From CAMDPA01 sp963825625 (GTDB lineage: Bacteria; Pseudomonadota; Alphaproteobacteria; Rhizobiales; Hyphomicrobiaceae): a stretch of DNA of 64,000 nt. The stretch is taken from the NCBI GenBank assembly GCA_963825625.1, contig CAWGUF010000003.1:124001-188000 (forward strand). The letters run 5' to 3'. Each line of letters opens with the position of its first letter. The first letter of the stretch is position 1. Positions 8,419-16,553 of the stretch are shown piece after piece. Position numbers and translations under genes: made by a program. The notes beneath the pieces were generated by a model. It did no database searches. It was given only the letters and a program-made list of their open reading frames with translations, and was not told where the DNA came from.

Positions 8419-9024
8419 ATGACAGTGCTGAAGAAGCCGGCGGAGACCTCCGCGCCAATCCTCGACCTGCTGCGCGAGCGCTGGAGCCCGCGCGCATTCC
8501 TGCCCAAGCCCGTCCCGCAAGAGATCTTGCGTTCGGTACTGGAAGCCGGCAGATGGGCCGCTTCCTCCAACAATGGTCAGCCCTGGCGACTGATCCTGGC
8601 GACTATCGACGATCCCGCCGCGCACGCCGTCGCAGTTTCGTGCTTCAACGCCCGCAACCAGCGCTGGACCCGTAACGTACCGGTGCTGATGTTTTCCTGT
8701 GCGCGAAAAATCTTCGATAACGGCAATCCCAACGTCCATTGCTGGTACGATACCGGCGCCTGCCTCGCCCAATTGACGATGCAGGCAGAGGCGCACGGTC
8801 TTCGCGTGCATCAAGCCGCTGGGATCGAGCATGCCAAGATTCGCGAGACCTACGCCGTGCCTGACGAGTTCGACATCTGCGCCGGCGTCGCGATGGGCTA
8901 TCAGGGTGACCCGGACTCGCTGATCGAGGACCTCCCCGGCCGTGAGCGTGAGACCCGAGTCCGCAAGCCGCTCGAGCAGTTCGTTTTTTCAGCCAGGTTC
9001 GGAACAGGCGCGAAGCTCGGCTGA
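8419..9024 (+). CDS. nitroreductase family oxidoreductase
   Basis: About 201 residues, FMN-dependent nitroreductase fold. Conserved N-terminal FMN contacts RWSPRAFLPKPV, the segment EAGRWAASSNNGQPWRLI (ARWAPSxxNxQPW signature) and the C-terminal AGVAMGYQG. The family reduces nitroaromatics, quinones or enones with NAD(P)H as a homodimer; the substrate here is unknown. Chosen start ATG 8419, with AAAGG eight bases upstream; an open frame extends to 8347 but would overlap the promoter of the divergent aminotransferase. Divergent from that gene by 75 bp, so the two may be co-regulated. Confidence 0.85.
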   Translation: MTVLKKPAETSAPILDLLRERWSPRAFLPKPVPQEILRSVLEAGRWAASSNNGQPWRLILATIDDPAAHAVAVSCFNARNQRWTRNVPVLMFSCARKIFDNGNPNVHCWYDTGACLAQLTMQAEAHGLRVHQAAGIEHAKIRETYAVPDEFDICAGVAMGYQGDPDSLIEDLPGRERETRVRKPLEQFVFSARFGTGAKLG

Positions 9025-9103
9025 TTGCGCGATCTCAGCACCCTGCCACGGCTCGCTGCTCGGCGGGCCGTGGCGGACATTTTCTCGGCAGTGGCGCCCG
9101 GCG

Positions 9104-10138
9104 CTATTTCGTGGCGCCGACCACTTTCCGCACCTTCTCGAGGATGGCCGGAGACGCGCCGACGATCTTCTCCACCAACCCGGTCACCTCCTCCGCCGTA
9201 CGGTAGCTGATCGCCAGTTTGCGCTTTTCAGTATCAGCCAGAAAAGCTGGATCCTTGCACGTATCAGCCAGCGCCTTGCGCAGCGCGGCAACCCGGTCCT
9301 TGGGCACCTTGGGCCCAACCAGCATGCCGCGCGCGGTTGGCGTTCCAGCAGCGAGCAACTCGGCCATTTCCTTCACCTCGCCGCTCGAGACCTCGATCAA
9401 GGTCGGCACATCGGGCAAGTCCTTCAGGCGCGTCAGTGTGAACACCACCGGTATCGACACCTGCTTGTCCTTCAGCCATTGCGGCCTGGTCGAACTGAGA
9501 TTTTCCCACGATGCGGTCCAGGACTGTATCTCGCCTTTCTCCATCGCCAGGTTGAGTGCGCCACCCCCTTTGTAACCGGAAATCACTCGATACTTGGCTC
9601 CGATAGCCTCCTTGAGGAGCAATGCCCACTGGTGCGTCAGATGCTGCGTCCCCATCGACCCGACGACGATGTCCTTGGTCTTGAGATCCTGTACCGACCT
9701 GACCCCCGCCGAATGCCAGATCGTCATGACCTGAGCCAATTGGTCGAACGCACCCAGCCATTGGAAATCGCGCGACTTGTAGCGTACGCCGCGGTTCGGG
9801 GTGAGAATTTCCGACAAAGGCAGCGCATGAGACAGGAGTATCTTGCTGCCGTCCTGCGGAGCCGGCCCATATATGAAGTTGCCGGCAACGACACCACCGG
9901 CCCCCGGCATATGCTCCACGATTATGGTCGGCTTGCCAGGGATGTGCTTGGCGATATGCGCTGCAAATGTACGCCCGTAGGCGTCATAGCTGCCGCCGGT
10001 GCCCGTTCCCATCACGATCGATATGGTCTTGCCCTTGTAGAATTCCTCGGGCGTCTGCGCGTGGGACGCAGTCCCGGCAAGACCGAGCGAGACGACAAGC
10101 CCCGTCAGGATCGCGGGCGCAGTCTTGAGTTTCTGCAT
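9104..10138 (-). CDS. tripartite tricarboxylate transporter (Bug) substrate-binding protein
   Basis: 344 residues, periplasmic receptor of the TTT/Bug family. A Sec signal peptide (MQKLKTAPAILTGLVVSLGL, cleavage after SHAQ) is followed by the family start PEEFYKGKTISIVMGTGTGGSYDAYGRTF, then HIPGKPTIIVEHMPGAGG and the C-terminal VEKIVGASPAI. Bug receptors bind carboxylates and feed TctA/TctB permeases; none is in the window, so it is an orphan receptor, as is common in this family. ATG 10138 has the strong site GGAGGAAAAA. Convergent with the nitroreductase. The approximately 200 bp upstream separate it from rnpB. Confidence 0.9.
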   Translation of the reverse strand: MQKLKTAPAILTGLVVSLGLAGTASHAQTPEEFYKGKTISIVMGTGTGGSYDAYGRTFAAHIAKHIPGKPTIIVEHMPGAGGVVAGNFIYGPAPQDGSKILLSHALPLSEILTPNRGVRYKSRDFQWLGAFDQLAQVMTIWHSAGVRSVQDLKTKDIVVGSMGTQHLTHQWALLLKEAIGAKYRVISGYKGGGALNLAMEKGEIQSWTASWENLSSTRPQWLKDKQVSIPVVFTLTRLKDLPDVPTLIEVSSGEVKEMAELLAAGTPTARGMLVGPKVPKDRVAALRKALADTCKDPAFLADTEKRKLAISYRTAEEVTGLVEKIVGASPAILEKVRKVVGATK

Positions 10139-10286
10139 TTTTTCCTCCCTCACACCGATGACCTCATTGCGACGGCACAACCTGATGGTTGGCCAAGGTC
10201 CATCGCATGCGTCTCGGCATTGTCTTACGGCGCCTACTGTGCGTCAACTCGCCTCACAGGCTCGCCCCACATGCAGCACACGCAGC

Positions 10287-10320
10287 TTCGCAGGCCGGCC
10301 TCTTCGGCCTGGCCTGCGAA
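10287..10320 (-). terminator. strong palindrome downstream of rnpB, possible terminator or processing stem
   Basis: TTCGCAGGCC (10287-10296) pairs perfectly with GGCCTGCGAA (10311-10320), and an inner GGCC/GGCC extends the stem around TCTTC. It lies 20 bases past the RNase P RNA 3' end on the minus strand. No clear U-tract follows, so terminator function is uncertain. Confidence 0.4.
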
Positions 10321-10340
10321 TGGTCTTCGAATGAGAGTAG

Positions 10341-10757
<417 letters not shown>

Positions 10758-10801
10758 GAGAACCTAGGTCGTGATGTGCCGGCGCACAAGAGCGCCGTTG
10801 C

Positions 10802-11587
10802 TCACCCGCCGGATTTCGGCCGGCGCGAGGACCGTCCTTCAGAAGAAGCAACGCTGCGCCGCAACGAAGCTGGCAGCCTGTTCATGACGTGAACTGCCGC
10901 GCCGACCTTTGCGATCGACGCAAGGTGCATGACGTTGGCGTTGGTCATCCGAAAGCAACCGGATGAGGATGCCGTACCGATGCTGCGGGCATTATTGGTG
11001 CCATGAATACGGTACAAGGTGCTGCCCAGATACAACGCCTTGGCCCCGAGCGGGTTGCGCACCCCTCCCGTCATCATCTTGGGCAGGCGCGGATCGCGCT
11101 CGCGCATTTCCTCGGGCGGATGCCAATTCGGCCAGGCCACCTTGCGCGAGATCTTCTGCGTACCTGTCCAGGCAAACCCCTCACGGCCGACTGCAATGCG
11201 GTAACGGTAGGCCCGATCAGATGAAAGCACGTAATAGAGCGAGCGGCTGCTGGTATCGATCACGATCGTACCGGGAGCGTAGGAGGAAGCGAACTTCACC
11301 GTTGGCGGCGCGGCAGCCGCGATATCCGGGCGCGGGCCTCCGTCAAGTTTTTCAGGCCCCTTTGCCCGACGGCGATCATCATCATCGTCATCATCCTCCC
11401 ACCAGTTGGTCGAACGACGCGACGAACGACGCGGCGGCTCGCTGTACCGGTAGCGCTGGAATGCTCCAGGCCGGTATTGGCGCGTATTACTGTCGTTCTC
11501 GAAAAAGAAGAACTGTGCGCTCGCTTTCGGACCTCCGAATGAGGCCGCGAATACGGCGACCAGCGCCGCACAAGCCATCCTGATCAT
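10802..11587 (-). CDS. L,D-transpeptidase (YkuD/ErfK family), exported
   Basis: 261 residues. Signal peptide MIRMACAALVAVFAASFG...SAQ, a low-complexity linker with EDDDDDDDRRR (residues about 64-74), then the YkuD domain. The domain starts at PGTIVIDTSSRSLYYVL and holds the active site: HGTNNARSIG and SSGCFRM with catalytic Cys. It forms 3-3 crosslinks in peptidoglycan or attaches outer-membrane proteins; such enzymes are multi-copy in Rhizobiales. The acidic linker is unusual but probably only a spacer through the periplasm. Its stop lies about 45 bases from the rnpB 5' end on the same strand, so rnpB has its own promoter or is read from upstream. Confidence 0.92.
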   Translation of the reverse strand: MIRMACAALVAVFAASFGGPKASAQFFFFENDSNTRQYRPGAFQRYRYSEPPRRSSRRSTNWWEDDDDDDDRRRAKGPEKLDGGPRPDIAAAAPPTVKFASSYAPGTIVIDTSSRSLYYVLSSDRAYRYRIAVGREGFAWTGTQKISRKVAWPNWHPPEEMRERDPRLPKMMTGGVRNPLGAKALYLGSTLYRIHGTNNARSIGTASSSGCFRMTNANVMHLASIAKVGAAVHVMNRLPASLRRSVASSEGRSSRRPKSGG

Positions 11588-11763
11588 GATTCACCCTCTC
11601 GACGCGCAACTCCGCTGTCTACTCGCGATCTAGGATCACGCCCGCACAATTGCCAACATGCATACAAAACATCGTTAACACCGCAGCTCGTACTTCCCGC
11701 ATTCTGATCAAATCGACGGCTGAAATCGCCGGATCACGCGACGTCTCACCTTTGCGCCAGTGC

Positions 11764-12444
11764 TTACCGTTGCTTCACGAAGCTGTGCCAAACCCCATCT
11801 GCGCCGATCACCAGTCGCCACCACTGCCACTTGCCGTCCGCCGTCATCGCCCGGACCTGAGCGGGACTGACCAGCTTGTAGAGTGCAACCTCCTGCGCCG
11901 GTGTCAGCGAGTTCAGCGGTACCTCCGCAAAATACGGCCATACGTAGAGGCGGTTGTTCTCGATGTCGCGCCCCCCTGGGATGGATGCATAACCGGCCTC
12001 GAGTAATCGACCAAGCACCGCGAGCACCTCGCGGCCCTTGCCATCGCCGGAGATCGCCGTCAGATGAGCGATCCCGTCAATTCCGTTGGGAGCCCCGAGA
12101 TCCGGCTTCAACTCGTTGAGATCGACCGCATAGCGCAACTCCGCGATATCTCCGGTTTCGACAGCTCCAAGGATAGTTGAGCGCATATCGGCCACCGCTG
12201 GGGGTAGAGTTGCTGGATCATGACCAGTAATGACCTGCGCAGGGACCTTCCGGGCACGACCTATCCCAGCCCCTGCCCCGAGCCTGGCCCCTCCGGACTG
12301 CCGACGATGCTCCTGTGCGGGCGCCACGATTGACCATGCGGCATGGACAACACCGGCAAGCCCCAGTACCAATAACCGGCGCCGAGTCTGTTCAGTCCCG
12401 GGCGCGGATCGACAGGTCTGCGGGAGTTCCAAGCAAGACGACAT
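11764..12444 (-). CDS. conserved hypothetical exported protein (Tat-like signal)
   Basis: 226 residues, not matched to a named family with a function. The N-terminus holds a twin-arginine-like stretch (TRRRLLVLGLAGV, residues about 20-32) and a cleavage-like AQ. The mature part has DPATLPPAVADMRSTILGAV, a helical region (LRYAVDLNELKPDLG), a loop IPGGRDIENNRLYVWPYF and a C-terminal WQWWRLVIGADGVWHSFVKQ. The end resembles the strand pattern of small exported domains, and similar proteins are typical of Rhizobiales, usually annotated hypothetical. The start is uncertain: no good ribosome site precedes the ATG at 12444. Divergent from the LysE-type gene. Confidence 0.7.
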   Translation of the reverse strand: MSSCLELPQTCRSAPGTEQTRRRLLVLGLAGVVHAAWSIVAPAQEHRRQSGGARLGAGAGIGRARKVPAQVITGHDPATLPPAVADMRSTILGAVETGDIAELRYAVDLNELKPDLGAPNGIDGIAHLTAISGDGKGREVLAVLGRLLEAGYASIPGGRDIENNRLYVWPYFAEVPLNSLTPAQEVALYKLVSPAQVRAMTADGKWQWWRLVIGADGVWHSFVKQR

Positions 12445-12611
12445 GGGGGGCGTGCTTGCCGTACGGAAGAGAGCAATCCTTGGAGCGTGCCGCAGCCGCG
12501 ATGGCCCGGCTGCAGCAGACCTGCATACAAGGTCACACCTGCTTGCCCCCGACGCCTGGTTCTGTCCCAGTTGCGGCGGCTGAACTCGACCGTGCGTGGA
12601 GGCAACGGCGG

Positions 12612-13301
12612 TTGATCGATTTCATTCCACACCCGCTGATCGTTCCTGTCGGCATCGCTGTCGGTGTTTTGGTGGCAGCTCCTGTCGGGCCGGTCAACGT
12701 GTTGTGCATCCAGCGCGCGATCGAGCGTGGCGTGATGGGTGGAATTGCCGCCGGGCTGGGTGCGGTGCTGGGTGATGGACTGATCGCGCTGCTGGCCGCG
12801 TTGGGGGTCGGCGCCATATCCGGCGCAGTGCAGCGTTATCGCGAATTGATCCAACTGGTCGGCGGGTTGGCTCTGGTGGGGTTTGGGCTCAAGCTTTGCT
12901 TTACCGCACCGCGCCTGGAACCGCCGTCGGGCGGGCTGAAGGAATGGACGACCGTCGTGGATTATCTCTGGGACGTTCCCAAGACCTTCGTCCTGACGAT
13001 AACGAACCCCGGAGCGGTATTGGGACTGTTCGCGATTTTCGGGGGCATTTCCAGCTTCGTGGAAGTCAGCTCGACGCTGGAAGCCATGTTGATGGTGGCT
13101 TCCATCATGGCCGGCAGCCTGTTGTGGTGGATATTTCTCTCGACGCTGATCGGTCGTATTCGACATTACGTGACCCAGGACAGGCTTCGCGCAATCAATC
13201 TCGCGGCTGGTGCGCTGCTGGTCCTGTTTGGTTGTCTGCTGATTGTCGAGTTGCTCGTGAAGGCCGCGCGACTTGGCCGGCTATTTCCCTTTCAGGCTTG
13301 A
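12612..13301 (+). CDS. LysE family translocator
   Basis: About 229 residues, inner-membrane exporter of the LysE/RhtB superfamily. Six hydrophobic segments are evident: LIVPVGIAVGVLVAAPVGPVN, GLGAVLGDGLIALLAALGVG, LIQLVGGLALVGFGLKL, the TITNPGAVLGLFAIFGG segment, the AMLMVASIMAGSLLWWIFL segment and the C-terminal INLAAGALLVLFGCLLIVEL. The motif PVGPVNVLCIQRAIERG is the family signature PxGPxN. Substrates are usually amino acids or small metabolites. The start is inferred: TTG 12612 with GGAGG nine bases upstream; the frame is open far upstream, over the promoter of the divergent gene. A palindrome (13356-13372) follows the stop. Confidence 0.85.
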   Translation: MIDFIPHPLIVPVGIAVGVLVAAPVGPVNVLCIQRAIERGVMGGIAAGLGAVLGDGLIALLAALGVGAISGAVQRYRELIQLVGGLALVGFGLKLCFTAPRLEPPSGGLKEWTTVVDYLWDVPKTFVLTITNPGAVLGLFAIFGGISSFVEVSSTLEAMLMVASIMAGSLLWWIFLSTLIGRIRHYVTQDRLRAINLAAGALLVLFGCLLIVELLVKAARLGRLFPFQA

Positions 13302-13355
13302 TCGCGCGACTGCAGCCGATCGCTGCTCCATGCGGGACGGATTCGACTAGCTCGT

Positions 13356-13372
13356 TTCCGCCTTAGGCGGAA
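13356..13372. repeat. perfect 8-bp-arm palindrome in an intergenic patch rich in inverted repeats
   Basis: TTCCGCCT / AGGCGGAA around one T. The following 120 bases contain further short inverted repeats (GGGCCGC...GCGGCC, CCGCAATTCGCGG). They end in a segment, CTAAATCGGAAATACTCTA, that resembles short intergenic repeats common in Rhizobiales genomes. It lies between the convergent LysE gene and the small gene at 13495, so a transcription-termination role is plausible. Confidence 0.35.
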
Positions 13373-13494
13373 TCGATCTGTCCTTTTCGCTCACGGGCCG
13401 CACCGGTCTGCGGCCTGGCCCTCCGCGGGGGCGGCGCACTGGCGCCGGGCCGCAATTCGCGGCCTGGAGCGCTTCTGTCTAAATCGGAAATACT

Positions 13495-13740
13495 CTAATG
13501 CGTCGCCTTGCAGATTGTGAACTCGCCGTCGTGGACCCTCTTCGCCAGCCCCGTAGCGAGGTCGGCAACCAACTCCTCGCCAAATGCGGCAACCAGATCG
13601 GTCAAAGCGGCATATATGGCCGCATAAGCCATGATTTCCGGTGCAACACCGCTCTCCGTGCCCTCTTCCCACGCTTCCAGAATGATTCCGAGCGCCCGTA
13701 GCGTCTCATCGTCCTGACGGGCAAGCATGTTCGTATCCAC
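13495..13740 (-). CDS. small conserved hypothetical protein (81 aa)
   Basis: 81 residues, acidic and helical (MLARQDDETLRALGIILEAW...), with no cysteine cluster, signal peptide or membrane segment; two or three amphipathic helices are expected. I do not recognise the family. It is supported by coding-like composition, a good ribosome site (GGAGGGGG before ATG 13740) and a palindromic candidate operator upstream at 13761-13776. Cytoplasmic. Monocistronic between convergent and same-strand neighbours. Confidence 0.6.
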   Translation of the reverse strand: MDTNMLARQDDETLRALGIILEAWEEGTESGVAPEIMAYAAIYAALTDLVAAFGEELVADLATGLAKRVHDGEFTICKATH

Positions 13741-13760
13741 TTCTACCCCCTCCGATATGC

Positions 13761-13776
13761 AGTGTGAACGTACACT
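13761..13776 (-). promoter_or_regulatory. candidate operator palindrome upstream of the 81-aa gene
   Basis: AGTGT-GAACGT-ACACT, 5-bp perfect arms with a 6-bp centre, 20 bases upstream of the ATG at 13740. It lies next to an A/T-rich stretch (CTTTTTCTTTC on the plus strand), unusual in this GC-rich DNA. Inferred from symmetry only. Confidence 0.3.
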
Positions 13777-13991
13777 TTTTCTTTCAAAGCCTTACACTGG
13801 TCTGACACGGTTCAATCCCCATGTGTCAGCGGCGAATATGCTCTCGCCGGTCCCGCGCGGTCTGCAGCAGCAAACATTACGACGGTCCCGCGCGTCGACA
13901 TCGAATCGCGGCATCGGCCAATAGCACGCGATTCGTGCCGCGTCCGCCCTGCAACAATTCACGGTAAACCGCCGGCAACGTGGCGAGACGC

Positions 13992-14399
13992 TCAAGGCAC
14001 CGACCGAACCATAGCCTCGGCTAGCTGCACACCTTCGGCCATAAATCGCTCGATCGCCGTCTTCGCGGTGGGGGTGCAGACCTTATAGGTACTATTGTAG
14101 CTTTGATAACCCTGATTGAAGCTTTTCGTAAGCCGTGCGCGGCGCAGCGGCGAAGCGCCTTCGGCCTCCAACAGCTCGCGCATCCGATCACGCCAAGCTT
14201 GACCTTCGTTGGCGCCACACAACTCACGCAGGTAGTGCACCGCGCCCAACACCTCCGCAAGCCGGAAGAGCTTGTCGTCATAAGGCTTCTCGCGAACCTG
14301 CGCCCATGCCCCGTGGGTCGCAGCAAGCATCGCTCCAGCACACAACAAGCTCAGGATCCAACAGCCACGACCGGCGCGGCGATCAACCGTCACAGGCAC
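13992..14399 (-). CDS. TIGR02301-family exported protein
   Basis: About 135 residues. Signal peptide (WILSLLCAGAMLAATHGAWA|Q) followed by the compact conserved domain with LAEVLGAVHYLRELCGANEG, WRDRMRELLEAE, then FNQGYQSYNSTYKVCTPTAK and a final RFMAEGVQLAEAM. This is the alphaproteobacterial TIGR02301 family, of unknown function; its two cysteines (in RELCG and KVCTP) may form a disulfide in the periplasm. Start GTG 14399 has GGGGAGG seven bases upstream; the frame extends to 14492 but that N-terminus is not family-like. Supports the assignment to Rhizobiales-like bacteria. Confidence 0.85.
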   Translation of the reverse strand: MPVTVDRRAGRGCWILSLLCAGAMLAATHGAWAQVREKPYDDKLFRLAEVLGAVHYLRELCGANEGQAWRDRMRELLEAEGASPLRRARLTKSFNQGYQSYNSTYKVCTPTAKTAIERFMAEGVQLAEAMVRSVP

Positions 14400-14573
14400 T
14401 GGTGAGCCTCCCCATTTCGGATTAAATCCACACCCTCCTACCGCAAGGCAAGACCAACTGAAAGAGAACGTTGGTGAACACGCTGCCGACAACGGGGCCC
14501 AATTGGCATCCTTCTTGCGTCAATTGAGCGCGAAGTCCTCAGCCACAGCCCTGCCACGCCCGGAACGACGGTC

Positions 14574-14726
14574 ATGGAAGATTTCGATCCCCTCTGGTTC
14601 GTTTTTATCGCTTTTGCCTCGATTGCCGCCCTGATCTGGCATTCATCATGGCAACGCCAACGCAAATATCGCCAAACGAACCGGCGCCACCGAGATCTGG
14701 ACGATTTGCGCAATCGCGGGGCGTGA
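14574..14726 (+). CDS. putative small membrane protein (50 aa)
   Basis: Reads MEDFDPLWFVFIAFASIAAL, then IWHSSWQRQRK and a basic tail ending DDLRNRGA. One transmembrane helix near residues 8-22 with a strongly basic cytoplasmic tail, in an otherwise empty interval. No strong ribosome-binding site precedes ATG 14574. The sharp hydrophobic/basic partition argues for a real gene, but nothing independent confirms it. Function unknown. Confidence 0.35.
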   Translation: MEDFDPLWFVFIAFASIAALIWHSSWQRQRKYRQTNRRHRDLDDLRNRGA

Positions 14727-14979
14727 ACTGGCGGTCCAGCTGGCTGCATCCACGCCGTATCCTTCGCCGACGGCGATCAGGACGCTTGGCACCCTGGCGC
14801 AAGCGCCGTCCCAGCGGACCGCGCAAGTGAAGCGAAGCTGCGCGTGAGATCAAAATTGTGCACGCCGCCACAGCGAACACCGCCACAGTTGAACCAACCG
14901 CACAACTCGTCCTAGGCTCTTCGCCAGCAATCGTGCGCCGGCCGGGAGTGGACGGCGAATCGGGATCTAGGGGAACGGC

Positions 14980-16488
14980 ATGGCGGACAGCGGAAGACTA
15001 CTGGTTAAAGGTGGCTTGGTTTACGATCACGACGGCGACGTACACAAACCCGCTGCCGCAGATATTCTGATCGAAGGCAGCAACATCGTCGCGGTCGGAC
15101 GTGCGCTGCCGCCCGAGCAAACCGCGACCGCGCAAGTCATCGACGCGACGGACCATCTGGTTCTGCCCGGCATGATCAACGCCCACTACCATTCGCATGA
15201 CACACTGTGCCGTGGCATGTTCGAGGAGCTGCCGCTGGAATACTGGCTGCTCTATACGCTACCGATGGGCGCCAACCGTTCCAAGGCGGAGATCCGCCTC
15301 AGGACGCTCGTGGGCGCACTGGAGGCGATGCGCTGCGGCATCACCACGCTGCAGGACATGCTGGGCCTCATTCCACTCAACGAGGGCAATATCGATACGG
15401 TGCTGGCGGCCTACGAGGAGATCGGCCAGCGCGTCGTGTTCTCACCCATGGTCTTCGACATTCCGGCCGTCGCCATGGTGCGACATCGCGAGATGCTGCC
15501 GGAGAACATTCAGGCCATGATGGGCAACATCGCAGCACCTGCGAAGGAGCAGATCGACTTTCTCGATGCCCAAATGAAACGACGCCCGGCCGGCGGTAAC
15601 GTGCATTGGGCCTGCGCACCGTTCGCGCCCCAGCGCTGCACGCCCGAGCTGTTGCAGATGTGTGCTGATTTCGCCGAGCGCCACGATTTGGGTGTCTACA
15701 CCCACGTCTACGAGACGCGCGGCCAAGCCGTCATGGCACGCGAGCAGTACAAGCAATACGACGGCTCGTTCCTGAAATACCTGAAAAGCTGCGGGTTGCT
15801 CAATCGGCGCCTCACGATCGCGCATTCGGTCTGGATCTCGCGCCAGGAAATGGACTGGATGGCCGAGGCTGACGCCGGAGCGGTTCTGAACCACAACTCC
15901 AACATGAAATTGAAAAGCGGTATCCCGCCGGCACTCGACATGGCCGAGGCCGGCATGCGCGTCGGCTTGGGCTGCGACAACTGCTCCGGCACCGATGTCC
16001 AGAACATGTTCCAGTCGATGAAGGCCTACTGCATGCTCGGCGCCGTCTCCGATCCCATGCCAGGCGACGGGCTGGCTCACAAAGCGCTCAGGTACGCCAC
16101 CCTCGGCAGCGCGCGAACCGCTCTTCTCGACGACAGGCTGGGTGCCATCAAGCCGGGCTACAAGGCCGATCTCGTTCTGCTCGACATGAAGGATACGGCC
16201 TATCTGCCCTACAACAGTGCCGCGCGCCAGATCGTCTACACCGAGACGGGACGCTCGATCGACACCGTCATCATCGACGGCCGCGTTGTGATCCGCGACC
16301 GCGAGCTCAAGACCATCGACGAAGCGGCGTTGCGCGCCGAGGTCGCGGATATCATGAAGCATTTTGTTCCGGAGTACGAGGCGATCGTGAAGGAGCGCGC
16401 TGTAGCACTCCCCTACCTGCGCGAGGCCCATGAAAAGGTGTGGTCGATTCCCCTGCCGATGCAGCGCTTTGTGGAAAGAACACGTTGA
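14980..16488 (+). CDS. amidohydrolase, TRZ/ATZ (chlorohydrolase/deaminase) family
   Basis: 502 residues, metal-dependent hydrolase of the guanine deaminase / atrazine chlorohydrolase / SAH deaminase group. Metal ligands visible in order: NAHYHSHDT (HxH), GVYTHVYET, the third histidine in LTIAHSVWIS and the aspartate in VGLGCDNCSGTD. The C-terminal composite sandwich domain follows (GAIKPGYKADLVLLDM, VIIDGRVVIRDRE). These enzymes deaminate or dehalogenate N-heterocycles or hydrolyse amidines; the substrate is not deducible. Together with the amidohydrolase 65 bp downstream it forms a two-gene unit. The ATG at 14980 is preceded by a weak site (AGGGGAAC). Confidence 0.9.
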   Translation: MADSGRLLVKGGLVYDHDGDVHKPAAADILIEGSNIVAVGRALPPEQTATAQVIDATDHLVLPGMINAHYHSHDTLCRGMFEELPLEYWLLYTLPMGANRSKAEIRLRTLVGALEAMRCGITTLQDMLGLIPLNEGNIDTVLAAYEEIGQRVVFSPMVFDIPAVAMVRHREMLPENIQAMMGNIAAPAKEQIDFLDAQMKRRPAGGNVHWACAPFAPQRCTPELLQMCADFAERHDLGVYTHVYETRGQAVMAREQYKQYDGSFLKYLKSCGLLNRRLTIAHSVWISRQEMDWMAEADAGAVLNHNSNMKLKSGIPPALDMAEAGMRVGLGCDNCSGTDVQNMFQSMKAYCMLGAVSDPMPGDGLAHKALRYATLGSARTALLDDRLGAIKPGYKADLVLLDMKDTAYLPYNSAARQIVYTETGRSIDTVIIDGRVVIRDRELKTIDEAALRAEVADIMKHFVPEYEAIVKERAVALPYLREAHEKVWSIPLPMQRFVERTR

Positions 16489-16553
16489 AGCAACCGATCC
16501 CCGGGCGGAGCCATCGCTGACGGGGAGACAAGGCAAAGAGCGATACCCGACCA

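Noticed and set aside
12261..13166. 301-codon minus-strand frame
   Set aside because: Antisense to the LysE-type exporter; Gln/Arg/His-rich low-complexity translation.
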